Translations under genes and position numbers: made by a program | Part shown: one piece after another, positions 1 through 5,811 of the stretch | Position numbering within the stretch: the first letter of the stretch is position 1 | Layout of the letters: every line of letters starts with the position of its first letter | NCBI GenBank assembly: GCA_938014915.1 | Contig: CALLQQ010000010.1 | Span: forward strand, 1-6,999 | Reading direction: 5' to 3' | Origin: an uncultured Clostridia bacterium | GTDB lineage: Bacteria; Bacillota; Clostridia; Oscillospirales; Ruminococcaceae | DNA: 6,999 bases | Notes under the pieces: generated by a model | What the model was told of the DNA's origin: nothing | Database searches by the model: none | The model's input: the letters and a program-made list of their open reading frames with translations, nothing else

Positions 1-11
1 GTTTCCTTAAT

Positions 12-40
12 ATTGTAACTTATTTTATGCGAATAGTCAA
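12..40 (-). promoter_or_regulatory. Divergent sigma-A-type promoter reading out of the left edge
   Basis: Read on the minus strand, this is a -35 box TTGACT (35-40), a 17-bp spacer and a -10 box TACAAT (12-17). Each box matches the consensus at 5 of 6 positions and the spacing is ideal. Transcription would start near position 5 and run out of the window, so the target gene is not visible. It lies back to back with the metA promoter, which suggests a divergent gene pair sharing a control region. The call rests on sequence match only. Confidence 0.55.
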
Positions 41-64
41 CGCAAGATGGCCTATCTACCGGTA

Positions 65-84
65 AACTGTAACATTTTACAGTT
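65..84. promoter_or_regulatory. Perfect inverted repeat, candidate operator upstream of metA
   Basis: AACTGTAA (65-72) and TTACAGTT (77-84) are exact reverse complements separated by CATT. The right arm overlaps the first two bases of the predicted metA -35 box. That placement is typical of an operator where a dimeric repressor blocks polymerase. No run of T follows the repeat and it lies upstream of the predicted metA start site, so a terminator is unlikely. I do not recognise the repeat as the site of a named regulator. A methionine- or sulfur-responsive factor is an inference from position alone. Confidence 0.5.
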
Positions 85-111
85 GTTATATTCCATATTT
101 TCTGATATACT
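83..111 (+). promoter_or_regulatory. metA promoter (sigma-A type, extended -10)
   Basis: A -35 box TTGTTA (83-88, 4 of 6 consensus bases) and a -10 box TATACT (106-111, 5 of 6) are separated by exactly 17 bp. A TG at 103-104 gives an extended -10, which can offset the weaker -35. The predicted start near 118 leaves a leader of about 30 nt before the metA start codon. That is too short for a SAM riboswitch or T-box. Regulation is therefore more likely at the promoter, through the overlapping inverted repeat. Confidence 0.65.
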
Positions 112-147
112 TAAATTATATTTTCGTTTAAATTAGGAGGGTGAAAA

Positions 148-1074
148 ATGCCTATTAATATACCGAACAATTTGCCGGCATACAAAACACTATTGAATGA
201 GAACATTTTTGTTATGTCGCATGACCGTGCATCTAAACAAGATATAAGACCTCTCCGTATTGCTATATTGAACTTGATGCCTACAAAAATAGTGACTGAA
301 ACTCAGCTTTTAAGACTGTTAAGTAATACCGCTTTACAGGTTGACATTGACCTTATACAGACTGCATCGCACACATCTAAGAATACGTCGGCGTCACATT
401 TGCATAATTTCTACACTACATTCGATAAAGTGCGTCATCTGCGATATGATGGGTTAATTATCACGGGCGCACCGATCGAACATTTGGAGTATGACGATGT
501 GAATTATTGGGACGAGCTTAAAGAAATCCTAGAATGGTCGAAAACAAACGTCTATTCAACAATGCATATTTGTTGGGCGGCGGGGGCAGGTTTATTCTAT
601 CATTACGGGGTAGAAAAGCATTTGCTTGATGAAAAAGTTTTTGGTGTCTTCCCCCATAAAGTTAATTGCCATAACAATCCACTTCTAAATAGCTTTGATG
701 ATGTATTCATGGTACCGCACTCACGTTATACAGATATAAAGCGAGAAGATATTGATAGTATTCCTAGCCTGAATCTTCTTTCCTACTCCGATGAATGTGG
801 CGTGTATCTAGTTGCTGATAAAACCAATAGACAGATTTTTATCACTGGTCATTCTGAATATGATAGAGATACGCTCAAGAATGAATATTTGCGTGATATT
901 GAGCGTGGAATAAATACTAAATTACCGAAAAATTATTTCCCGGATAATAACCCCGATAATACTCCAATTTTAAGTTGGCGGTGCCATTCAAGTTTGATGT
1001 TTTCAAATTGGTTAAACTTCTGCGTATATCAGCAAACACCATTCGATTTAAACGAATTAGAACCTTTAGAATAA
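148..1074 (+). CDS. metA: Homoserine O-acetyltransferase (MetA family)
   Basis: The product is 308 aa, the usual family length, and catalyses the first committed step of methionine synthesis by acylating the hydroxyl of homoserine in the cytoplasm. The conserved N-terminal IRPLRIAILNLMPTK block and the glutamine-amidotransferase-like fold motifs are present. The catalytic residues fall at canonical positions: nucleophile Cys142 in HICW, and His235 and Glu237 in TGHSEYD. Position 111, in TGAPIEHLEY, is Glu. In the Bacillus cereus enzyme Glu111 gives acetyl-CoA specificity, while Gly at this position (as in E. coli) gives succinyl-CoA. Acetyl transfer is therefore the better call, although such genes are often named succinyltransferase. 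After the nucleophile the sequence is CWAAGAG, with Gly146 where most relatives have Gln. The start is supported by GGAGG at 136-140, 7 nt before the ATG. The gene stands alone and converges with gpmI. Family assignment is near certain; acyl donor is inferred. Confidence 0.95.
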   Translation: MPINIPNNLPAYKTLLNENIFVMSHDRASKQDIRPLRIAILNLMPTKIVTETQLLRLLSNTALQVDIDLIQTASHTSKNTSASHLHNFYTTFDKVRHLRYDGLIITGAPIEHLEYDDVNYWDELKEILEWSKTNVYSTMHICWAAGAGLFYHYGVEKHLLDEKVFGVFPHKVNCHNNPLLNSFDDVFMVPHSRYTDIKREDIDSIPSLNLLSYSDECGVYLVADKTNRQIFITGHSEYDRDTLKNEYLRDIERGINTKLPKNYFPDNNPDNTPILSWRCHSSLMFSNWLNFCVYQQTPFDLNELEPLE

Positions 1075-1156
1075 GTTTATTTTTCGTCCATTGAATTCAC
1101 AGATTGCATAAACCAAAGTTCAGTTTGGAGAAAGTTTAATTTTGTGATAAAACATT

Positions 1157-1187
1157 TATACCCGTGCAAATTATTTGCACGGGTATA
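1157..1187. terminator. Bidirectional stem-loop between convergent metA and gpmI
   Basis: A perfect 14-bp inverted repeat, arms 1157-1170 and 1174-1187 around TTA, has a GC-rich core of CCCGTGC pairing with GCACGGG. It lies 82 nt after the metA stop and 14 nt beyond the gpmI stop, between converging genes. The outer A/T pairs give A-rich and T-rich flanks on both strands, but neither side has an uninterrupted T run. The plus strand continues TATATTATATAG and the minus strand TATAAATGTTTTATC. It most plausibly acts as the shared terminator for metA and the pgk-tpiA-gpmI operon. The short loop suggests the innermost A-T pairs may stay open. Confidence 0.75.
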
Positions 1188-1201
1188 TTATATAGCTATA
1201 T

Positions 1202-2719
1202 TTACTTAATTAGGCTATCTCTTGTCATTTCTGTCGGTTTATCCAGCCCCATAATTTCTAGCATTGTCGGTGCGATATCTGCAAGACAGCCATCATCACG
1301 GAACTCATAATCTTTATCAGAACAGATAACGAACGGCACTTTATTTGTTGTATGCGCCGTAAATGGCGATCCATCGGGCTCATACATTTTATCGGCATTA
1401 CCGTGATCCGCAGTAACAATTGCTATTCCGCCTTTTGCAAGCACCGCTTCAACAGTCTTGCCAAAGCAAATATCCACCGCCTCGACGGCTGCTTTTGCAG
1501 CATCAAATATGCCTGAATGTCCAACCATATCGCAATTAGCATAGTTCAGCACGATTACATCATACTTGTCGGATTCAATTCGTGAAATCACTTCATCTGT
1601 AACTTCATATGCGCTCATCTCAGGCTTTAAGTCATATGTGGCAACGTCGGGCGAAGGTATAAGTACCCTATCCTCACCCTCATATTCAACTTCAACACCG
1701 CCATTGAAAAAGAATGTAACATGAGCATATTTAGTATATTCTGCAATTCGCAATTGTGTCATGCCAGCTTTGCTGACAATTTCACCGAATGGATTATTCA
1801 CGGATTGCGGCTTATATGCAACCTCAACATTTGGCATTGTCGCATCATATTGCGTCATGCAAATGTAGGTTAGGTCTGTAAGAACCTTTTCACGATTAAA
1901 GCCATCAAAATCATTATCGACGAATGCTCTTGTTGTTTCTCTTGCCCTATCTGGACGGAAATTAAAGAAGATAACACTATCACCATTATTGATAATACCA
2001 TCTGGATTTATTATAGTAGGAGCAAAGAATTCGTCGGTTACATCATTCTTGTATGAATTATCAAATGCATCTAGCACATTGCTGTTTTTGTTGCCCTTGC
2101 CCAATGTGAGCATATCGTATGCTTGCTTGACAAGATCCCAACGATTTTCCCTATCCATGGAATAGTAACGTCCGCAAATTGATGCGATACTACCTACTCC
2201 GATTTTCTTAATTTGTTCCTCAAGTTCTTCAATAAAGCCTTTGCCAGAAGTAGGCGGCACATCACGACCGTCCATAAAGCAATGACAATATACTTTATCA
2301 ATGCCTTTTCTCTTAGCTAATTCCAGCAACGCATATAAATGCGTATTATGGCTGTGAACGCCACCATCCGACACTAGACCCATTAGATGTAGTGCGGAAT
2401 TATTCTTTTTGCAATTTTCTATTGCCATGTTCAGCTCGGCATTGTCATAAAAATCGCCATCGTCAATTGATTTTGAAATCCTCGTTAGCTCCTGATATAC
2501 AATTCTGCCTGCACCGATATTAGTATGTCCAACTTCGGAATTGCCCATTTGCCCCTCCGGCAGTCCGACATCTAGGCCCGATGCGCTGATTAAGGTATTT
2601 GGATATTTTTTTAGGTATTTGTCCATATTTGGAGTGTTCGCTGCGGCAATTGCATTGCCGTATTCGTCTGGATTATATCCATATCCATCTAATATGATTA
2701 ACGCCAATGGTTTTTTCAT
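1202..2719 (-). CDS. gpmI: 2,3-bisphosphoglycerate-independent phosphoglycerate mutase
   Basis: This 505-aa cytoplasmic enzyme interconverts 3- and 2-phosphoglycerate in glycolysis. It belongs to the alkaline-phosphatase superfamily and uses two Mn ions and a phosphoserine intermediate. The residues known from the Bacillus stearothermophilus enzyme are all present with small offsets: Asp11 and Ser61 (nucleophile, in MGNSEVGH), then His122, Arg152 and Asp153 (DGRDV), Arg184 and Arg190. They continue with Arg255 and Arg258 (NFRPDR), Lys330, Asp397 and His401 (NCDMVGH), Asp438 and His439 (TADHGN), and His456 (AHTT). The length is normal and nothing is truncated. The ribosome binding site is only moderate: GGTGA lies a few bases before the ATG, with AGAAAG further out. 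It is the last gene of the pgk-tpiA-gpmI unit, 42 bp after tpiA, with no promoter or terminator visible in that gap. It converges on metA. Confidence 0.97.
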   Translation of the reverse strand: MKKPLALIILDGYGYNPDEYGNAIAAANTPNMDKYLKKYPNTLISASGLDVGLPEGQMGNSEVGHTNIGAGRIVYQELTRISKSIDDGDFYDNAELNMAIENCKKNNSALHLMGLVSDGGVHSHNTHLYALLELAKRKGIDKVYCHCFMDGRDVPPTSGKGFIEELEEQIKKIGVGSIASICGRYYSMDRENRWDLVKQAYDMLTLGKGNKNSNVLDAFDNSYKNDVTDEFFAPTIINPDGIINNGDSVIFFNFRPDRARETTRAFVDNDFDGFNREKVLTDLTYICMTQYDATMPNVEVAYKPQSVNNPFGEIVSKAGMTQLRIAEYTKYAHVTFFFNGGVEVEYEGEDRVLIPSPDVATYDLKPEMSAYEVTDEVISRIESDKYDVIVLNYANCDMVGHSGIFDAAKAAVEAVDICFGKTVEAVLAKGGIAIVTADHGNADKMYEPDGSPFTAHTTNKVPFVICSDKDYEFRDDGCLADIAPTMLEIMGLDKPTEMTRDSLIK

Positions 2720-2761
2720 ATTTTCACCATTCTTTCTAATCCGTTTCTTGTCTTAATTTTT

Positions 2762-3529
2762 CTACTTAGATGCAGCATTAATAATTGCTGAGAAGTCAGC
2801 AGCCTTGAGTGATGCACCGCCAATTAAACCACCATCTACATCCGATTGAGCTAGCAGTTCATCAGCATTTGATGCATTCATAGAGCCGCCATATTGGATT
2901 GTAATAGCATCAGCCGTAGCTTTGCCGTAGAGCGACTCAACCGTCCTACGAATGAAGGCATTCACTTCATTAGCTTGTTCCGACGTAGCGGTTTTGCCTG
3001 TTCCAATTGCCCATACAGGCTCATAAGCTATAATTACATTCTTTAATTCTTCTGCCGATATGTCAGCTAGAGCAACTTTTGTCTGCATAGCGACAACTTC
3101 TTCTGTAATGCCTTTTTCACGATCGCTCAAAAGCTCACCAACACATAGTATTACTTTTAAACCAGCATTCAATGCCGCTTTTGTTCTTAAATTTACAGTT
3201 TCGTCAGTTTCGCCAAAATATTGTCTGCGCTCACTATGCCCGATAACGACATATTCGACACCCATTTCCGTTAACATATCGGCGCTGATTTCACCTGTGA
3301 AGGCTCCCGATTTTTCATAATGGCAATTCTGCGCTCCAACCTTGATATTGCTATCTTTGGCCGCATCTAGGGCAGTTTCTAAATTCGTGAAAGGCACACA
3401 TACCACTACACCACAGTCTGCATCCTTTACTAACGGGCGGAGCTCCTCTATTAGGGATTTAGCTTCTTGCCTGTTATTATTCATTTTCCAGTTGCCTGCA
3501 ATTACTGCGGCTCTAAGTTTCTTATTCAT
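2762..3529 (-). CDS. tpiA: Triosephosphate isomerase
   Basis: This 255-aa TIM-barrel enzyme interconverts dihydroxyacetone phosphate and glyceraldehyde 3-phosphate and acts as a cytoplasmic dimer. All the active-site elements are in place: Asn13 and Lys15 in AGNWKMN, electrophile His98 in IGHSERR and catalytic base Glu170 in AYEPVWAIGTGKTA. The flexible loop 6 follows that glutamate, at about 171-181. The phosphate-binding glycines are in QYGGSMN (212-218) and GGLIGG (233-238). Length is normal. The start is supported by AGGAGA at 3535-3540, 5 nt before the ATG. It is the middle gene of the operon, 60 bp after pgk across a strong palindrome and 42 bp before gpmI. It probably depends on readthrough of that hairpin for expression, since no promoter is evident in the gap. 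Confidence 0.97.
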   Translation of the reverse strand: MNKKLRAAVIAGNWKMNNNRQEAKSLIEELRPLVKDADCGVVVCVPFTNLETALDAAKDSNIKVGAQNCHYEKSGAFTGEISADMLTEMGVEYVVIGHSERRQYFGETDETVNLRTKAALNAGLKVILCVGELLSDREKGITEEVVAMQTKVALADISAEELKNVIIAYEPVWAIGTGKTATSEQANEVNAFIRRTVESLYGKATADAITIQYGGSMNASNADELLAQSDVDGGLIGGASLKAADFSAIINAASK

Positions 3530-3557
3530 AATCTTCTCCTTTTCCTCTATACAACTT

Positions 3558-3583
3558 TAAGGGCACGATTAATCGTGCCCTTA
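3558..3583. repeat. Perfect 26-nt palindrome between pgk and tpiA
   Basis: The sequence from 3558 to 3583 equals its own reverse complement, centred between 3570 and 3571. Its core is GGGCACGA, loop TTAA, TCGTGCCC, extended by TAA/TTA to an 11-bp stem. In the operon mRNA (minus strand) it lies 7 nt after the pgk stop and is followed by TTAAAGTTG, a poor U tract. On the plus strand it is followed by TTATTTTAAC, which looks more like an intrinsic terminator. Possible roles are a partial terminator, an mRNA processing or stabilising hairpin that sets pgk against tpiA-gpmI levels, a block to antisense transcription, or a protein site. Confidence 0.7.
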
Positions 3584-3589
3584 TTTTAA

Positions 3590-4780
3590 CTATTTATCGT
3601 TAAGACGTGCAATACCGGGCAATTCTAATCCTTCTAAAAATTCTAGTGATGCTCCCCCACCAGTTGAAATATGGGTCATTTTATCAGCGAAGCCTAACTT
3701 CTCGATTGCGGCAGCTGAATCACCGCCGCCGATAATTGAAATTGCGCCACTCTCAGCAACTGCGGTTGCAACTGCACGAGTTCCGCTTGCGAAATTCTCC
3801 CATTCAGATACGCCCATCGGGCCATTCCAAACAACTGTGCCAGCATTTTTAATAGCATCAACAAATAGCTTTTCTGTTTTAGGTCCGATATCTAGCCCCA
3901 TGAAACCATCAGGTATTTTCTTCGAATCAACTGTCTTGAAATTACAGTTAGGGTCGAATTCATCGCCAACGACATTATCGACAGGAATTAAAAGTGATAC
4001 ACCTTTTTCCTTGGCTTTTTTCATCATATCGCCAGCAAGTTCAACTTTATCTTCTTCACAAAGTGATGTTCCTATCGAATAGTTCTTTGATTTCATGAAT
4101 GTATATGCCATTCCGCCACCGATAATGAGTGTATCAACCTTTTCAAGTAAATTGTTGATGACGCCGATTTTATCGGATACTTTTGCACCGCCGAGGATTG
4201 CAACGAATGGTCTTTTAGGGTCGGAAAGTGCCTTACCCATAATATCAATCTCTTTTTGAATTAGGTATCCACATACTGCGGGGATGTAATCAGCAACACC
4301 GGCAGTGGATGCATGCGCTCTATGCGCTGTGCCGAAAGCATCATTCACAAATATATCAGCAAGTGATGCTAGTTGCTTTGCAAATTCAGGATCGTTCTTT
4401 TCTTCTTCTTTATGGAAACGCACATTCTCTAATAACATTACATCTCCGTCTTTTAGTGCTGCTACTTTTCCTTTAGCATCGTCGCCGATTATATCAGATG
4501 CTGCTACAACATCTTTACCTAAAAGCTCCGATAATCTTTTTGCGACTGGAGCAAGGGAGAATTGCATATTGAATTCACCTTTTGGTCTGCCAAGATGTGA
4601 GCATAGAATAACTTTTGCCCCGTTGTCAATCAAGTATTTTATTGTCTTTAAGGACTCTCTAATGCGCTTGTCGTCGGTAATTTGTCCGTCGGCAAGAGGA
4701 ACATTAAAGTCGCATCTAGCAAGTACTTTCTTACCAGATACATTAATATCTTCGATTGTTTTTTTGTTTAAAGAAGTCAT
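3590..4780 (-). CDS. pgk: Phosphoglycerate kinase
   Basis: This 396-aa enzyme transfers phosphate from 1,3-bisphosphoglycerate to ADP in the first ATP-forming step of glycolysis. Numbered from the chosen start, the N-terminal substrate domain carries RCDFNVPL (Arg22, Asp24, Asn26), SHLGRPKG (His62, Arg65), ENVRFHKEE (Arg121) and HRAH (Arg154). The C-terminal nucleotide domain carries GGAKVSDK (Lys200, Lys204), the WNGPMGVSEW segment, GGGDSAAA (351-358) and the TGGGASLEFLEG loop. The frame also has an ATG three codons upstream at 4789, but the Shine-Dalgarno AAAGGA abuts that codon with no spacing. It lies 8 nt before the ATG at 4780, so the shorter form is chosen. The gene follows its own promoter and leads the pgk-tpiA-gpmI operon. 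The often adjacent gapA is not here. Length and motifs are normal. Confidence 0.97.
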   Translation of the reverse strand: MTSLNKKTIEDINVSGKKVLARCDFNVPLADGQITDDKRIRESLKTIKYLIDNGAKVILCSHLGRPKGEFNMQFSLAPVAKRLSELLGKDVVAASDIIGDDAKGKVAALKDGDVMLLENVRFHKEEEKNDPEFAKQLASLADIFVNDAFGTAHRAHASTAGVADYIPAVCGYLIQKEIDIMGKALSDPKRPFVAILGGAKVSDKIGVINNLLEKVDTLIIGGGMAYTFMKSKNYSIGTSLCEEDKVELAGDMMKKAKEKGVSLLIPVDNVVGDEFDPNCNFKTVDSKKIPDGFMGLDIGPKTEKLFVDAIKNAGTVVWNGPMGVSEWENFASGTRAVATAVAESGAISIIGGGDSAAAIEKLGFADKMTHISTGGGASLEFLEGLELPGIARLNDK

Positions 4781-4788
4781 GTTAGACA

Positions 4789-4794
4789 TCCTTT
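4789..4794 (-). promoter_or_regulatory. pgk ribosome binding site (decides the start)
   Basis: On the minus strand AAAGGA runs straight into TG, so its last A is also the first base of an in-frame ATG at 4789. A ribosome bound here cannot use that codon. The next in-frame ATG at 4780 is 8 nt beyond the site, a normal distance, and gives a product beginning MTSLNKK. Confidence 0.7.
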
Positions 4795-4823
4795 CGTATA
4801 TTAAATTTTTAATTCAAATGCTA

Positions 4824-4843
4824 GTTGTCAAATAAATAACAAC
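4824..4843 (-). other. Possible 5'-end hairpin of the pgk mRNA
   Basis: On the minus strand GTTGTTA and TGACAAC pair over 7 bp, including one G-U, around a 6-nt loop TTTATT. The hairpin lies about 3 nt downstream of the predicted transcription start near 4846, so it would sit at the extreme 5' end of the operon mRNA. Such hairpins can slow 5'-end-dependent decay. As DNA, an inverted repeat just past the start site could also be an operator. The stem is AT-rich and weak, so the call is tentative. Confidence 0.3.
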
Positions 4844-4852
4844 ACACAGAAT

Positions 4853-4881
4853 ATTTTACACTATATTTTGCATAATTTCAA
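4853..4881 (-). promoter_or_regulatory. Promoter of the pgk-tpiA-gpmI operon
   Basis: On the minus strand a -35 box TTGAAA (4876-4881, 5 of 6) and a -10 box TAAAAT (4853-4858, 5 of 6) are spaced by exactly 17 bp. The predicted start near 4846 gives a leader of about 65 nt before the pgk start. It lies in the 155-bp gap after degV. That gap shows no strong terminator upstream of the promoter, so transcripts from pdxK-trmL-degV could also feed into the operon. Confidence 0.65.
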
Positions 4882-4935
4882 GTATAAATTTCAACAATAC
4901 TTACAATATATTAAAGCATTTTATGGGTCATAGTG

Positions 4936-5811
4936 CTATCTTCTCTTTTTTCCTTTAAAGCTTACACCGATTAAATCGGGCCCACCATTGATTGTGATAG
5001 CTGCGCCTACATAATATGTGCGCTCTGGCGGATAGCCAAGTTTTTTTGTCAATTCCTTCGCCAATTCGTCGGGATAGCCGTCTATTGCGCCCCTGATAAT
5101 GCTATAAGGTGTTTCTGGAATGATTCTCTGCACGACTTGTTCAACAAGGGTAGGTACGATCTTTTTATCTCCGCGGACTTTCTCACTTATATTCGATTCA
5201 CCATCTATCATTGAAATTATCGGTCTTAAACCAATCAACTCACCCATGAAGGCGGCGGCAGCGCTAACTCTGCCCGATTTTTTAACGTATTTCAATGTGT
5301 ACGGAGCAAAGAAAATCTCGACCGATGTGAACCAATCCTCTAAATAATCTACTATCTCCTGCACATCGACGCCTTTTTGAATTTTCCTAGCGGCCTCTAT
5401 CACTGGAAATCCATATCCAGCGGTATAAGTATGTGAGTCAATGTTGTAGATATTCATCTTTTTACGTGCATCGGGGTATTCATTATAAAAAGACTCCGTA
5501 GCCATTAAAGATGATGAATAGGTGTTTGAACCAGTAGAATTGATAGAAACATGAATTACATCTGTAACACCTTCATCATAAAGCTCTTTGTAGACATCTT
5601 CAAATTGAATTTGCGTAATTTGAGCCGTTGAGGGAATCTCCTCCTCGGTTTCAAGAATTTTATAGAACTCTTCATTCGTAAAATCAATTCTTTCAAGATA
5701 TCCTGTTTCACCCACCGTAATAGGAAATGATAGAATTTTAATATTCAGCTCTTTCTCCAATTCAACGGGTATATCCGATGCGGAATCCGTAATTATGCGA
5801 ATATTATGCAT
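4936..5811 (-). CDS. DegV family fatty-acid-binding protein
   Basis: The product is 291 aa, close to the usual 280-290 aa of the family. DegV (FakB-like) proteins bind a fatty acid. In Firmicutes, FakB members present it to the kinase FakA so that host or recycled fatty acids enter phospholipid synthesis. Whether this paralogue does so is not known. Family signs are the N-terminal TDSASDIP (8-15), STAQIT (61-66, in place of the usual TSQP-type motif) and a Ser/Gly/Thr-rich loop STGSNTYSS (92-100). KKSGRVSAAAAFMGELIGLRPII (177-199), then DGE, and a C-terminal GGPDLIGVSFKGKKRR complete the set. There is no signal peptide or membrane segment. An in-frame GTG at 5826 would add five residues, but GGAGG at 5820-5824 covers it and lies 8 nt before the ATG at 5811, so that ATG is chosen. 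The start overlaps the end of trmL by 8 nt. No fakA is in the window. Confidence 0.9.
   Translation of the reverse strand: MHNIRIITDSASDIPVELEKELNIKILSFPITVGETGYLERIDFTNEEFYKILETEEEIPSTAQITQIQFEDVYKELYDEGVTDVIHVSINSTGSNTYSSSLMATESFYNEYPDARKKMNIYNIDSHTYTAGYGFPVIEAARKIQKGVDVQEIVDYLEDWFTSVEIFFAPYTLKYVKKSGRVSAAAAFMGELIGLRPIISMIDGESNISEKVRGDKKIVPTLVEQVVQRIIPETPYSIIRGAIDGYPDELAKELTKKLGYPPERTYYVGAAITINGGPDLIGVSFKGKKRR

Noticed and set aside
3..65. Plus-strand open stretch that could be the tail of an upstream gene
   Set aside because: Only 20 codons are visible, there is no recognisable sequence, and a good minus-strand promoter lies across it.
65..84. The inverted repeat as an intrinsic terminator
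   Set aside because: It is AT-rich, followed by GTTATATTCC rather than a T run, and overlaps a promoter element.
1..147. SAM riboswitch or T-box in the metA leader
   Set aside because: The predicted transcription start near 118 leaves about 30 nt before the ATG. I see no T-box GGTGG core and no terminator/antiterminator pair. A longer leader starting outside the window cannot be fully excluded.
1113..1128. Small hairpin CCAAA/TTTGG after metA
   Set aside because: A 5-bp stem is expected by chance, and the strong stem at 1157-1187 is a better terminator.
2716..2730. Four-codon frame starting ATG GTG that overlaps the gpmI start
   Set aside because: It is out of frame and has no adequate ribosome binding site of its own, so it is likely a chance occurrence in the gpmI leader.
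2541..3560. Several plus-strand frames of 70-90 codons over gpmI and tpiA
   Set aside because: They are antisense to well-conserved enzymes and have no recognisable domains, so they are shadows.
4305..4835. A 176-codon open frame on the plus strand antisense to pgk
   Set aside because: It lies almost wholly inside pgk, its Ser/Ala/Phe-rich product matches no family I know, and pgk has complete motifs on the other strand. It is a frame shadow.
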